Positions 1-8,877 of a stretch of 64,000 nt of DNA are shown in pieces. The DNA comes from Bacteroidota bacterium. Its GTDB lineage: Bacteria; Bacteroidota; Bacteroidia; Chitinophagales; Chitinophagaceae. How positions within the stretch are numbered: the stretch's first letter is position 1; each line of letters starts with the position of its first letter. The notes under the pieces are model-generated. The model was not told the DNA's origin. It saw nothing but the letters and a program-made list of their open reading frames with translations, and searched no databases. The position numbers were made by a program, and so were the translations under genes. The DNA lies in NCBI GenBank assembly GCA_026391455.1, contig JAPLEH010000035.1, positions 124,001 through 188,000 on the forward strand, given 5' to 3'.

Positions 1-557
1 CCTTTTTTAACGAGGTTACCTTCATTCACCCGGTCACTTCTCCAGAGACAAAAATCTCTGGCTTGTTTCCAGGAAACGCCAACCACGGGGTATTCATTGA
101 ACCCGGGGTGACGGAAATAAAATTCCACCATGGGTTCATTATAACTCAGCTCACTGCGCCATACAAGTGTATCGGGCAATGCGCCTTCCAGAATTTTGGC
201 ATTGGCAGGATCAGAAGGGTCGAATACCCTGGTGAGCCAGTGCAGGTACTCACGGTAATGGACGTTGGCTACCTCTGTACGGTCAATATAGAAGGAAGGA
301 ACAGATACACGGCGGGGAATATTGTTCCATTCGCTCATTACGTCTTCTTCCGTTTGTCCCATGGTAAAGGTACCACCCTGAACAAATACGAGGCCGGGGC
401 CGAGACCCTGTTCTTTAGCTTTGGATACCTTAAAGCCACCCATGTTCTTGTCATTATAATTCCAGCCTGTAACATCAGACTTGGACTTCGACTTGCTGGA
501 GGATTTACATGATCCGAAAAGGACCACTAAGGATACCAGGATTGTTAAGTTTCTCAT
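1..557 (-). CDS. gldK: Gliding motility / T9SS lipoprotein GldK (partial, C-terminus beyond window)
   Basis: Reading leftward from an ATG at 557 gives an uninterrupted frame to the window edge, so only about 185 N-terminal residues are visible. It begins with a lipoprotein signal ending in FGSC, a Ser/Lys-rich linker, then a formylglycine-generating-enzyme-like (sulfatase-modifying factor) fold with FVQGGTFTMG, FYIDRTEVANVHYREYL and VVGVSWKQARDFC. That pattern fits GldK/PorK, which with GldN/PorN forms the periplasmic ring of the type IX secretion machine. It is transcribed divergently from porV, another component of the same system. The other members (gldLMN) would be expected to the left, outside the window. 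The assignment rests on family motifs and context. Confidence 0.88.
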   Translation of the reverse strand, partial: MRNLTILVSLVVLFGSCKSSSKSKSKSDVTGWNYNDKNMGGFKVSKAKEQGLGPGLVFVQGGTFTMGQTEEDVMSEWNNIPRRVSVPSFYIDRTEVANVHYREYLHWLTRVFDPSDPANAKILEGALPDTLVWRSELSYNEPMVEFYFRHPGFNEYPVVGVSWKQARDFCLWRSDRVNEGNLVKK

Positions 558-1173
558 TGTTTTTAGCATAAACCTATGAATTGGAATAAAATTAACGCCG
601 GGTGAGGTCATTATATTGCATGGAGCAAATTATTTCCTCCCGGGATTGCGAATATATATACTTTCAGTAAAAAGGACTTCGCAGAAATACTTTTTTTAGG
701 CGGTAAAAGTCCGTAAAATCAGCAATTTAAGTAGTGATAAACCCGAGCGGTCGGTATTTATTGGCCGGCACCGAAAAACTGTGAAGTTTATTGCCCAGCC
801 CTGCTGAAAGTGGTCTGGCAGCAATATTATATACAAAAAAAACTACATACCATGCTCTAAGTAAGTATACTTATATTATAGATATAAAAAATATGCTGTA
901 TGTGAAGGAATGCGGTATGGAAAAAGATATACCACTTTTGGGGGATGCTGGCACGATAAACTGCTGATTTTTCAGAAAATAAAAAATATTTCAGCAATAA
1001 AATTTGCCAGAAAGCGTTTTTCACGAAATTTGCAATCCCGAACTGACATTTTTCATGTGATTTCGGAAAGACTAAAGAGGGAATAACATTTTTTTGTTTA
1101 CGATAAATTTCTCTATTTTAGTTTTGTATTTAATCAAAAGCTCTATATTTACACCATTATTAAAAACTTTCTA
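558..1173. other. Divergent gldK-porV spacer, no gene seen
   Basis: This 616-base AT-rich stretch separates two divergent T9SS genes. I see no credible coding region, tRNA or strong hairpin in it. The only element I can support is the porV promoter near its right end, listed separately. A possible leftward -7 for gldK (TAGGTTTA, bases 569-576, minus strand) matches 7 of 8 consensus positions but lacks a convincing -33 partner. Confidence 0.6.
1093..1126 (+). promoter_or_regulatory. Probable porV promoter (TTTG, N22, TAGTTTTG)
   Basis: TTTG at 1093-1096 and an exact TAnnTTTG match (TAGTTTTG) at 1119-1126 are separated by 22 bases, within the spacing accepted for the Bacteroidota primary sigma factor. 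Transcription would begin about 40 bases before the porV ATG. Confidence 0.55.
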
Positions 1174-2307
1174 ATGAGACCAACTGCTTTAAAACTAACT
1201 GCCGGACTCCTGCTCTTTTGTGGTTTGTCATCCACTGTAAAAGCTCAGGTAGAACCTATCAACGTTGTTACCACTGCTGTCCCTTTTTTACGTATTTCAC
1301 CTGATGCCCGCTCTGGCGGTATGGGTGAGCTCGGTGTTGCCACTTCTCCTGACCAATATTCAGGTCTGTGGAACATGGGTAAAGTTGCCTTCAACCAATC
1401 CAGCGGTGTAGGTGTTACTTATACTCCCTGGCTGAAAGACCTCGTAAACGATGTTTACCTGCTCACTCTTTCTGGTCAATATAAATTTGATGACAACCAG
1501 GCTATCAGCGCTTCAGTTCGCTATTTCAGCCTCGGTAACATCACTTTTACTGATAACCTCGGAAATGACTTCGGTAGCTTCCGTCCCCGCGAATTTGGTA
1601 TCGATGTAGGATACTCCCGTAAGCTGAATGCTAAAAACGGTGTTGGTATCGCCCTGAAATATATCAACTCAAACCTGGCTGGTGGTACTACCGTTGGTAG
1701 CACTACTTATAAAGCTGGTAGCTCTGTGGCTGCTGACCTCGGTTGGTATCACACTGGTACAAAAGGCTGGAGCTGGGGTGTTGTATTACAAAACCTCGGT
1801 GCTAAAATCTCTTACACTGACAATGCAGATGCAAAAGATTTCATCCCCGCTAACTTAGGTTTTGGTGGTAACTACACTAAAAAATTCAACAACGTAAACC
1901 AAATCTCTTTTGGTGTTGAAGTAAACAAACTTCTGGTTCCCACTCCTCCTGCTGAAGGAGATCCTGTAGCACTGGATGAGTACAGAAACAAAGGTGTACT
2001 CGGAAGCTGGTTCAGTTCTTTCGGTGATGCTCCCGGTGGTTTCAGCGAAGAAATCAAAGAAATGCAAATTAGCTTAGGTGCTGAATACTGGTACAACAAC
2101 CAGTTCGCTCTCCGCGCTGGTTATTTCTATGAGAACAAAACAAAAGGTAACCGTCGTTATTTCACAGCTGGTCTGGGTCTGAAATACAATATCTTCGGAT
2201 TCAACTTCGCTTACCTGGTACCCACTGGTGCTGGTGTTAGCCGCAACCCGCTGTCTAATACACTCCGTTTCTCTATCCTGTTTGATTTCAGCGGTGGTAA
2301 AAAATAA
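1174..2307 (+). CDS. porV: Type IX secretion outer membrane protein PorV
   Basis: A 377-residue outer-membrane beta-barrel protein of the PorV/LptO family. PorV works with the PorU sortase to deliver cargo carrying the T9SS C-terminal domain and attach it to the surface. The signal peptide covers about residues 1-24 with an AQ cleavage site. The family hallmark PFLRISPDARSGGMGELGVA follows directly, then NFAYLVP near the C-terminus, and the rest is aromatic-rich alternating strands. It is followed by a strong terminator and is divergent from gldK, so it is probably monocistronic. PorU is not in the window. Confidence 0.93.
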   Translation: MRPTALKLTAGLLLFCGLSSTVKAQVEPINVVTTAVPFLRISPDARSGGMGELGVATSPDQYSGLWNMGKVAFNQSSGVGVTYTPWLKDLVNDVYLLTLSGQYKFDDNQAISASVRYFSLGNITFTDNLGNDFGSFRPREFGIDVGYSRKLNAKNGVGIALKYINSNLAGGTTVGSTTYKAGSSVAADLGWYHTGTKGWSWGVVLQNLGAKISYTDNADAKDFIPANLGFGGNYTKKFNNVNQISFGVEVNKLLVPTPPAEGDPVALDEYRNKGVLGSWFSSFGDAPGGFSEEIKEMQISLGAEYWYNNQFALRAGYFYENKTKGNRRYFTAGLGLKYNIFGFNFAYLVPTGAGVSRNPLSNTLRFSILFDFSGGKK

Positions 2308-2338
2308 GCAGCTAATTTCAACTATTTAATATAGATAT

Positions 2339-2374
2339 AACCCGTCCCGATTCGATCGGGACGGGTTTATTTTT
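2339..2374 (+). terminator. Intrinsic terminator after porV
   Basis: A perfect 10-bp GC-rich stem, CCCGTCCCGA (2341-2350) with TCGGGACGGG (2356-2365), a 5-base loop and an extra AA/TT pair, followed by TTTATTTTT. It lies 30 bases after the porV stop and separates porV from ispF. Confidence 0.9.
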
Positions 2375-2406
2375 GCCCCCATACGAAGCACATCAATCAA
2401 TTCCAT

Positions 2407-2889
2407 ATGTCATACAGAATAGGATCAGGTGTAGATTTTCATCAATTGGCCGAAGGCCGCGAATTGTGGATCGGTGGCGTACATATCCCGCATCATAAAG
2501 GCTCATTGGGACACAGCGATGCGGATGTATTGCTCCATGCCATCTGTGATGCCCTGCTGGGCGCCCTATCATTGGGTGATATCGGTATTCATTTTCCTAA
2601 TACCGACCCTGCCTATAAAAACATCGACAGCAAAATACTTCTTGCCAAAACCATGGAATTGATCCATGCACGTGATTACAGCGTGGTGAATGTCGATAGT
2701 ACCCTTTGCCTGGAACAACCCAAAATAAAGCCCTGGGTACCCCAAATGCGTACGGTAATTGCTTCCCTCCTTCATATTGCAGAAGAGGATGTATCTGTAA
2801 AAGCCACCACCACCGAAAAAATGGGTTTTGCAGGCCGTGAAGAAGGATTGATGGCCTATGCAACCGTATTATTGCAAAAAAGAGGGTAA
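2407..2889 (+). CDS. ispF: 2-C-methyl-D-erythritol 2,4-cyclodiphosphate synthase
   Basis: A 160-residue cytosolic enzyme of the MEP isoprenoid pathway that cyclises CDP-ME 2-phosphate to MEcPP with release of CMP. The metal-binding D10-x-H12 is in SGVDFH, and the third ligand His44 is in DADVLLHAICDALLGA. The C-terminal TTEKMGFAGREEG block is the family signature. Length is standard (about 160). It opens a same-strand series with dut, a DUF4292 lipoprotein and an EnvC-like gene, although dut seems to have its own promoter. Confidence 0.97.
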   Translation: MSYRIGSGVDFHQLAEGRELWIGGVHIPHHKGSLGHSDADVLLHAICDALLGALSLGDIGIHFPNTDPAYKNIDSKILLAKTMELIHARDYSVVNVDSTLCLEQPKIKPWVPQMRTVIASLLHIAEEDVSVKATTTEKMGFAGREEGLMAYATVLLQKRG

Positions 2890-2898
2890 ACGCGAAGG

Positions 2899-2927
2899 TT
2901 GATTTTCGTCCGTCGCCCCTACCTTTG
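2899..2927 (+). promoter_or_regulatory. Probable dut promoter, implying a leaderless mRNA
   Basis: TTG at 2899-2901, 18 bases, then an exact TAnnTTTG (TACCTTTG) at 2920-2927. Only five bases separate this box from the dut ATG at 2933, so the expected start point coincides with the start codon. Confidence 0.5.
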
Positions 2928-2932
2928 TCCGC

Positions 2933-3376
2933 ATGCCCGATATACAAATCAGGATTATCAATCAATCTTCCAATCCCTTGCCGGCCTATGCCACACCCGG
3001 TTCATCCGGAATGGACCTTAGGGCCAATATTCCAGCACCCCTGACCATGAACCCCATGGAAAGGATGCTGGTGCCCACCGGTTTGTTCATTGAACTACCC
3101 GATGGATATGAAGCACAGATAAGGCCCAGAAGCGGACTGGCTGTAAAACAGGGAATTACCTGCCTGAACACACCCGGTACCATTGATGCAGATTACCGGG
3201 GAGAAATTAAGATCATATTAGTCAACCTTTCAGCCGAACAGCAGGTCATACAACCGGGTGATCGCATCGCTCAAATGGTTTTTCAGCAAGTGATCAAAGG
3301 CCAATGGCTGCTGGCCGATGAATTAACAAATACAGAAAGAAACCAGGGCGGTTTTGGGCATACCGGTAAACAATAG
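2933..3376 (+). CDS. dut: Deoxyuridine 5'-triphosphate nucleotidohydrolase
   Basis: A 147-residue trimeric dUTPase that hydrolyses dUTP to dUMP and pyrophosphate, keeping uracil out of DNA and supplying dTMP precursor. All five family motifs are visible: [29 protein letters not shown] (with the catalytic Asp), RIAQMVFQ, and a C-terminal [10 protein letters not shown] arm that closes over the active site. The stop lies four bases before the next gene's ATG at 3381, so the two are probably co-transcribed. The short distance from the -7 box suggests leaderless translation. Confidence 0.97.
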   Translation: MPDIQIRIINQSSNPLPAYATPGSSGMDLRANIPAPLTMNPMERMLVPTGLFIELPDGYEAQIRPRSGLAVKQGITCLNTPGTIDADYRGEIKIILVNLSAEQQVIQPGDRIAQMVFQQVIKGQWLLADELTNTERNQGGFGHTGKQ

Positions 3377-3380
3377 CATA

Positions 3381-4205
3381 ATGATCAGATTATTATTCAT
3401 AACAACAGTGGTAATTGCCGTATTCGGTTCCTGCCGCTCCGCGCGGAAGATTCAATCGGCCGTTACTCCCAAGGATACCGTCGTAGCTCCTATAGTAGTC
3501 GTACCGGTAACCAACCCCCGTGCAGACTCCATTGAATTCATTCGTAAAAGCTATCAGCAAATTAACAGTAACAGGATCAGCTATACCACCTTCTCCGGAA
3601 AAATAGATGTGGACTATACAAGCGGCGAAGGGAAAAAATACAATGTGAACGCCCATGTTCGCATGTATAAAGACAGCGTGATTTGGATATCAGTAACGGC
3701 TATCCTGGGAATAGAAGGATTGCGCGCCTATATTACCAAAGACTCCGTGAAGCTGCTAAATAAACAGGATAAAGTATATACCGCCCGCAGCGTATCGTAC
3801 CTGCAGGAAGTAACAGCACTGCCACTGGATCTATCTTCCCTGCAGGACCTGCTCATCGGGAACCCCGTATTTCTTGATTCAAATATAATTTCCTACACCA
3901 ATACAGCAGGTTCCATTTCTTTTCAGTGCATCGGCGAATTCTTTAAAAACCTGTACACCATACGGGCAGATGATAAGCTGCCGCAAAGCAGTAAGCTGGA
4001 TGATGCCGATGAATTGCGCAGCCGTACCTGCTTTCTAACCTATGATGACTATGAGAAAAAAGAAGGACCGGCATTTGCCACCAAACGCAGTATCAGCGTA
4101 TCGGAAAAGAATAAACTCGATATAAAACTGGATTTCAAGCAGTATCAGTTTAATGAAACGTTAAGTTTCCCCTTTAGCGTGCCTAAAAATTATAAACGCA
4201 ATTGA
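3381..4205 (+). CDS. DUF4292 family lipoprotein
   Basis: A 274-residue predicted lipoprotein. An in-frame upstream start exists at 3354, but ATG 3381 gives a clean signal peptide with lipobox FGSC (Cys18) and lies four bases after the dut stop, so I chose it. The mature part is beta-rich (ISYTTFSGKIDVDY, SVIWISVTAILGIEGLRAYI) and resembles the DUF4292 family, which has a LolA/LolB-like look. Its exact role is unknown; a function in handling lipids or lipoproteins at the envelope is inference. It sits directly before an EnvC-like gene, an arrangement I recall as common in Bacteroidota. Confidence 0.82.
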   Translation: MIRLLFITTVVIAVFGSCRSARKIQSAVTPKDTVVAPIVVVPVTNPRADSIEFIRKSYQQINSNRISYTTFSGKIDVDYTSGEGKKYNVNAHVRMYKDSVIWISVTAILGIEGLRAYITKDSVKLLNKQDKVYTARSVSYLQEVTALPLDLSSLQDLLIGNPVFLDSNIISYTNTAGSISFQCIGEFFKNLYTIRADDKLPQSSKLDDADELRSRTCFLTYDDYEKKEGPAFATKRSISVSEKNKLDIKLDFKQYQFNETLSFPFSVPKNYKRN

Positions 4206-4299
4206 CCTGATAAAATTAAATTTGCATATTACCGTTATTGATAAACGGCCTGTAAAGCCTGATCCCGCACCCTGTTTTTTTAACCTCATTCTGATAGCT

Positions 4300-5643
4300 A
4301 TGCAAAAAAACACTGTATTACTTGCTGTTGCCTTTATGGGATTTGCCATTCAGGCTGCTGCACAACCTGCCAACGACCGATCGCAACTGGAAAAAGAGCG
4401 TAATGAACTCCAAAAAGAAATGAAGGAGATACAGGGGATGTATGATCGGGTAAAAGGACAGAAAAAACAAACATTGGGTCAGCTCAATGTGCTTATCCGC
4501 AAAATCAACCTGCAGGAACAGTACATCAACTCCATCAATAAAGAACTCAAGTCCATTGATGATGATATTTATCTCAGCAACCTGGAAATCTACCGCCTGC
4601 AGAAACAGGTGGATACACTGAAAGCACAATATGCACGTACAGTCGTGTATGCATACAAGAACCGGAGTAATTACGACTATCTCAATTTTATTTTTTCTGC
4701 CAGCAGTTTCAATGATGCTATTCGCCGTATCAATTACCTGAAAAGCTACCGCGCTTACCGTGAAAAACAGGTGAATACCATTCTGGAAACGCAACAACTT
4801 ATCGCACAGCGCCAGCAACAACAGCTTGGCAGAAAGACCCAGAAGAATGTGGCATTGAATAACCAGACCAAACAGGTACAGGAACTGGAAGTGCAGAAAA
4901 AAGAAAAAGATGTGGTAGTGTCTCAATTAAAATCAAAGGAAAAAGAACTGACCTCCCAGATCGCCGAACGTAAAAAAAGAGATGCCAAACTGAAGAGCGC
5001 CATCTTTGCGATCATCGAACGTGAACGGGTCAAAGCACTGGAAGAAGAAAAGAAACGCCTCGCTGCTTTGGAAGCGGAACGTAAAAGAAATGCTGCGGTT
5101 CCGGGTCCCAAAACAAATCCGGTTGAAGGCGGCACCGTTAAAGTAAATACACCGGCTGAAACCAAAAAGCCGGCAGAAAAAGCTGCACCTGCGCCGAAGA
5201 CCTATGTGATCCTGAATGCAGAAGAAACCAAACTGGCGGCCAGTTTCACTGCTAACCGTGGCAAATTGCCCTGGCCGGTTGACAATGGTGTAGTTTGCAG
5301 CAATTTTGGTACAAATAAAATCGAAGGCACCTTACTTACAGAAGATAATCCTGGCATCACCATCTGCATACCTTCTGCAGGCGTAGCGGTGAAATCTGTA
5401 TTTGATGGAGAAGTATTGAGCGTATTCAATCTGGGCGATGGAATGTCGGTCATGATCAAACACGGTAATTTCTATACGATATATAGTAACCTTTCTTCTG
5501 TGTCCGTTTCTAAAGATGCGGTGGTAAGAACAGGTCAGGCTATCGGAAGGGCAGGTAATGATGATGATGGTAACGGCGGCAAGATCGATTTTATGCTCAT
5601 GCAGGATAAGAAAAATGTGAACCCAAGGCCCTGGCTACGCTGA
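4300..5643 (+). CDS. EnvC-like murein hydrolase activator (degenerate M23/LytM domain)
   Basis: A 447-residue exported protein. Start 4300 is preferred over the longer frame from 4222 because it gives a signal peptide ending AAAQ. A long charged coiled coil (about residues 25-270) is followed by a Lys/Ala/Pro-rich linker and a LytM/M23-type C-terminal domain (about 335-447). The zinc ligands of active M23 enzymes appear lost: the usual HxGxD region reads DNPGIT, the Y-x-HL motif reads YSNLS, and HLHFE reads KIDFML. A degenerate LytM domain is typical of EnvC-type activators, which switch on cell-wall amidases during division rather than cutting murein themselves. It lies 94 bases after the DUF4292 gene and ends the series. 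Confidence 0.85.
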   Translation: MQKNTVLLAVAFMGFAIQAAAQPANDRSQLEKERNELQKEMKEIQGMYDRVKGQKKQTLGQLNVLIRKINLQEQYINSINKELKSIDDDIYLSNLEIYRLQKQVDTLKAQYARTVVYAYKNRSNYDYLNFIFSASSFNDAIRRINYLKSYRAYREKQVNTILETQQLIAQRQQQQLGRKTQKNVALNNQTKQVQELEVQKKEKDVVVSQLKSKEKELTSQIAERKKRDAKLKSAIFAIIERERVKALEEEKKRLAALEAERKRNAAVPGPKTNPVEGGTVKVNTPAETKKPAEKAAPAPKTYVILNAEETKLAASFTANRGKLPWPVDNGVVCSNFGTNKIEGTLLTEDNPGITICIPSAGVAVKSVFDGEVLSVFNLGDGMSVMIKHGNFYTIYSNLSSVSVSKDAVVRTGQAIGRAGNDDDGNGGKIDFMLMQDKKNVNPRPWLR

Positions 5644-5664
5644 TAAACAGCTAATAAAAAAATC

Positions 5665-5702
5665 AAGCCCTGTTGTGAATCTAATTCCAACAGGGCTTTT
5701 TA
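5665..5702 (+). terminator. Intrinsic terminator, possibly bidirectional
   Basis: AAGCCCTGTTG (5665-5675) pairs perfectly with CAACAGGGCTT (5688-5698) around a 12-base loop and is followed by T residues. The left side is preceded by an A run, so it could also serve the convergent bshA gene on the minus strand. Confidence 0.85.
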
Positions 5703-5775
5703 ATGCTTTTGAAAACGTTACTACACTCGTGCAGAAGTTATTTCAGATTATTATTTCAAACTCGTTGATAGCTCT

Positions 5776-6894
5776 TTAAAGAAATTTTTCATACAGTTCC
5801 TCATATTGGGGAACGATCGTATGAATATCGTATTGTTTTGCATGTGCTGCTGCCCGGTCTTTAAAGGCTTGTAAAACTTCGTCGTCTTTTAATATGGCAA
5901 TGGCATTGCGGCTCATATCTTCCACATCACCTACATTGCTCATATAACCTGTTTGCCCGGGTACATTGATCTCACTGAGACCACCTGCATTCGTAGACAC
6001 TACCGGTACGCCGGCAGCCATAGCTTCCAGTGCGGCCAATCCAAAACTTTCATATTCGGAAGTGAGCAGAAACAGGTCGGCAATCACAAGAATATCTTCC
6101 ATTTGCTCCTGTTTACCCACAAAGCGTATCTCGTCGCATACTCCCAGTTCACGCGCCAGGTCTTCTGCCGTACTTCTTTCAGGCCCATCTCCCACAAAGA
6201 GCAGTTTAGAAGGTATTTGCTTATTTACATTGGCAAATATCTTTACCACATCCTGTACTCTTTTTATCTTCCGGAAATTGGAGGCATGCAATAAAATTCT
6301 TTCTTTATTGGGCGCGATCACTTTTTTGAATGCATCGATGGGTTTGCGGCTGAAGCGACTTACATCCACAAAGTTCATGATCACACTGATCTCTTTCGTA
6401 ATATCAAAATGCTTGAAGGTTTCTTCACGCAGGTTGTGCGACACCGCTGTGATCGCATCGCTCTCATTGATAGAAAACGTAACGACCGGGGCATAGGTTT
6501 TATCTCTTCCTACCAGGGTGATATCAGTGCCATGCAGTGTCGTTACCACCGGTATATGCTTACCTTCTTTTTTTAAGATCTGTTTGGCCATATAGGCAGC
6601 AGATGCGTGGGGTATTGCATAATGTACATGCAGCAGATCGAGATTATTATTTTTAATCACATCCACCATCGTACTGGCGAGCGCCGTTTCATATGGCGGA
6701 TAATCGAAGAGTGGATAAGTGGGTACCTGTACTTCGTGATAAAAAATATTCGGAAGAAAACCATTCAGTCGCACCGGCTGCTGGTATGTAATAAAATGCA
6801 CCATATGTCCCTTTTGGGCCAGCGCCTTGCCGAGCTCTGTGGCCAGCACTCCGGACCCACCAAATGTGGGATAGCAAACAATTCCAATTCTCAT
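5776..6894 (-). CDS. bshA: N-acetyl-alpha-D-glucosaminyl L-malate synthase BshA
   Basis: A 372-residue GT4-family glycosyltransferase that joins GlcNAc from UDP-GlcNAc to L-malate, the first step of bacillithiol synthesis. The N-terminus MRIGIVCYPTFGGSGVLATE is the BshA signature. HVHYAIPHA, TTLHGTDITLVG and the nucleotide-sugar-binding ESFGLAALEAMAAGVPVV block are also clear. The ORF could extend to 6957, but the start at 6894 matches the family N-terminus. The later pathway genes bshB and bshC are not in the window. It is divergent from the M28 peptidase gene. Confidence 0.93.
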   Translation of the reverse strand: MRIGIVCYPTFGGSGVLATELGKALAQKGHMVHFITYQQPVRLNGFLPNIFYHEVQVPTYPLFDYPPYETALASTMVDVIKNNNLDLLHVHYAIPHASAAYMAKQILKKEGKHIPVVTTLHGTDITLVGRDKTYAPVVTFSINESDAITAVSHNLREETFKHFDITKEISVIMNFVDVSRFSRKPIDAFKKVIAPNKERILLHASNFRKIKRVQDVVKIFANVNKQIPSKLLFVGDGPERSTAEDLARELGVCDEIRFVGKQEQMEDILVIADLFLLTSEYESFGLAALEAMAAGVPVVSTNAGGLSEINVPGQTGYMSNVGDVEDMSRNAIAILKDDEVLQAFKDRAAAHAKQYDIHTIVPQYEELYEKFL

Positions 6895-6960
6895 AGTAGT
6901 TATATCAGTTTTCGAAGGTAATGGTTTTGCCGGAGTATGAATTACCGCCTGTATCAATTC

Positions 6961-6993
6961 TTTGTTTCGATTTTCGGCATTTCTTTATCTTTA
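6961..6993 (+). promoter_or_regulatory. Probable promoter of the M28 peptidase gene
   Basis: TTTG at 6961-6964, 21 bases, then TATCTTTA at 6986-6993 (7 of 8 positions of TAnnTTTG). The ATG follows 17 bases later. Confidence 0.45.
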
Positions 6994-7009
6994 GCAAAAT
7001 GCACACCCC

Positions 7010-8416
7010 ATGTTAAGAACATTCGGAATCATACTCTCTTGTGTTATCAGCGTTGCAGGTTTCAGCCAGCAACAGCCAGATTCTGCCATGATTAAACGGA
7101 TATCGGATGAAATACTGGTCAATGGCCGTGCTTATGATAATCTGCGTGAACTGACCAAACAGATCGGAGGCCGGCTGGCGGGATCGCCGCAAATGGTAAT
7201 GGCAGAGCAATGGGGCCTGAAGAAAATGCAGGAAAGCGGTGCTGATAAAGCCTGGATGCAGGAATGTATGGTGCCACATTGGGTGAGAGGAGGTAAAGAC
7301 AAAGCCGTGGTGTCCACCAAACCACCTTCTTCAAAAACCGGATCATTTCCCAATAATAATTACAGGGAGAAGGCCCTGGATGTGGTAGCGCTTGGAAATT
7401 CGGTTGGCACGCCATCCAAAGGCATAACTGCTGAGATAATCATGGTGAATTCGTTTGACGAACTGGAGCTGCGTAAAATGGATGTAAACAATAAAATCGT
7501 TTTTTATAATTATAAATTCAACGACACCTATGTAAATACATTCCTTGCTTACCGGGATGCGGGTCAGTACCGGGGACAAGGCCCCAGCCGGGCCGCTAAA
7601 TACGGTGCCAAAGCCGTCATTGTTCGCAGTATGAGCAATGCTACCGATAATAACCCGCATACCGGCGCCACCCGTTACGACACAGCCTATCCAAGGATTC
7701 CCGCCGTAGCAGTAGGTTTGCGGGATGCGGATTGGCTTAGCCAGCAACTGGAAAAAGAGAAACTGATGGTAACGATTACCACCAACGGACATTTTTTACC
7801 CGACACTATCGGGCACAATATCATCGGTGAAGTAACCGGTTCTGACTATCCGGCTGAGATCATTACCATTGGCGGACATCTCGACAGTTGGGATAACTGC
7901 GAAGGCGCGCATGATGATGGAGCAGGATGTGTGCAGGCCATCGAAATACTGCGGGCCTTTAAAGCGCTGGGGTTCACACCCAAACATACGATACGCTTTG
8001 TACTGTTTGCCAATGAAGAAAACGGATTGCGTGGCGGAGCCAAATATGCAGAAGAGGCGCAGGCTAAAAATGAAAAACATATTCTGGCTATTGAAAGTGA
8101 TGCCGGTGGTTTTACACCGCGCGCATTGGGATTTACCGGCAGTGATGCACAATATCAGAAATTCTTATCCTGGAAAGAACTGATCGCTCCTTATGGTTGC
8201 AGTGAATTTTTGAAAGGAGGCGGGGGCGCAGATATCGGCCCGCTGAGCCGGGCTCTCAAAACACCTACTGCAAGCCTGAACCCCGACCCCCAACGCTATT
8301 TTGATATCCATCATGCCCGTAGCGATGTATTTGAAGCAGTGAATAAACGGGAACTGCAACTGGGTGCCGTGAATATGGCCGCCCTGATTTACCTCGTGGA
8401 TAAATACGGATTATGA
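7010..8416 (+). CDS. M28 family zinc aminopeptidase, secreted
   Basis: A 468-residue exported metallopeptidase of the M28 (Q-type carboxypeptidase / aminopeptidase) family. The signal peptide covers about residues 1-19. The two-zinc site is complete: His near 289 (GGHLDSWD), Asp near 302 (AHDDGAG), catalytic Glu-Glu near 334 (ANEENG), Asp near 363 (ESDAGG) and His near 434 (DIHHARSD). The insert between the N-terminal lobe and the catalytic core fits a PA-type domain. It probably trims peptides in the periplasm or outside the cell. Its stop overlaps the next start by four bases (ATGA), so the GNAT gene is translationally coupled. Confidence 0.92.
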   Translation: MLRTFGIILSCVISVAGFSQQQPDSAMIKRISDEILVNGRAYDNLRELTKQIGGRLAGSPQMVMAEQWGLKKMQESGADKAWMQECMVPHWVRGGKDKAVVSTKPPSSKTGSFPNNNYREKALDVVALGNSVGTPSKGITAEIIMVNSFDELELRKMDVNNKIVFYNYKFNDTYVNTFLAYRDAGQYRGQGPSRAAKYGAKAVIVRSMSNATDNNPHTGATRYDTAYPRIPAVAVGLRDADWLSQQLEKEKLMVTITTNGHFLPDTIGHNIIGEVTGSDYPAEIITIGGHLDSWDNCEGAHDDGAGCVQAIEILRAFKALGFTPKHTIRFVLFANEENGLRGGAKYAEEAQAKNEKHILAIESDAGGFTPRALGFTGSDAQYQKFLSWKELIAPYGCSEFLKGGGGADIGPLSRALKTPTASLNPDPQRYFDIHHARSDVFEAVNKRELQLGAVNMAALIYLVDKYGL

Positions 8417-8877
8417 GTACGCACTATGAAGTGAAGAAGGACGAATTCAGGATCAGCACAGACCCTGCGCTACTGGATGTAAACCTGATACATCACTATC
8501 TTTCCGCAGAATCATATTGGGCCCGGAATATACCCCGAGTCACTGTGGAGCAATCCATTCAGCATTCACTTTGTTTCGGTATGTATAACGGTGATGCACA
8601 AACGGGATTTGCCCGGCTCATTACCGACCGGGCCACATTTGCCTACCTGGCCGATGTATTCATATTGCCGGATTACCGGGGCAGAGGTTTGTCGAAATGG
8701 CTGATAGAAACGATACAATCACATCCGGAACTGCAACAACTTCGCAGGTGGATGCTGGGTACCCGGGATGCCCATGGTCTCTACGAACAATTTGGATGGA
8801 CACCACTGGACGAGGCTGCCTGCCAGCGGTTTATGCAACGGCATTTCCCCGATGTTTATTCATCCGGCATTCAATAA
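8413..8877 (+). CDS. GNAT family N-acetyltransferase
   Basis: A 154-residue GNAT-fold protein. The acetyl-CoA pyrophosphate loop is PDYRGRGLSKWL, after the beta strand YLADVFIL, and the C-terminal DAHGLYEQFGWTPL is typical of this subgroup. The substrate is unknown. It overlaps the peptidase stop by four bases and converges on argH with an 18-base overlap of coding ends. Confidence 0.88.
   Translation: MSTHYEVKKDEFRISTDPALLDVNLIHHYLSAESYWARNIPRVTVEQSIQHSLCFGMYNGDAQTGFARLITDRATFAYLADVFILPDYRGRGLSKWLIETIQSHPELQQLRRWMLGTRDAHGLYEQFGWTPLDEAACQRFMQRHFPDVYSSGIQ

Noticed and set aside
2368-2375. Exact TAnnTTTG match (TATTTTTG) before ispF
   Set aside because: It is part of the porV terminator T-tract and has no TTTG at the right distance, so it is not strong evidence of a promoter.
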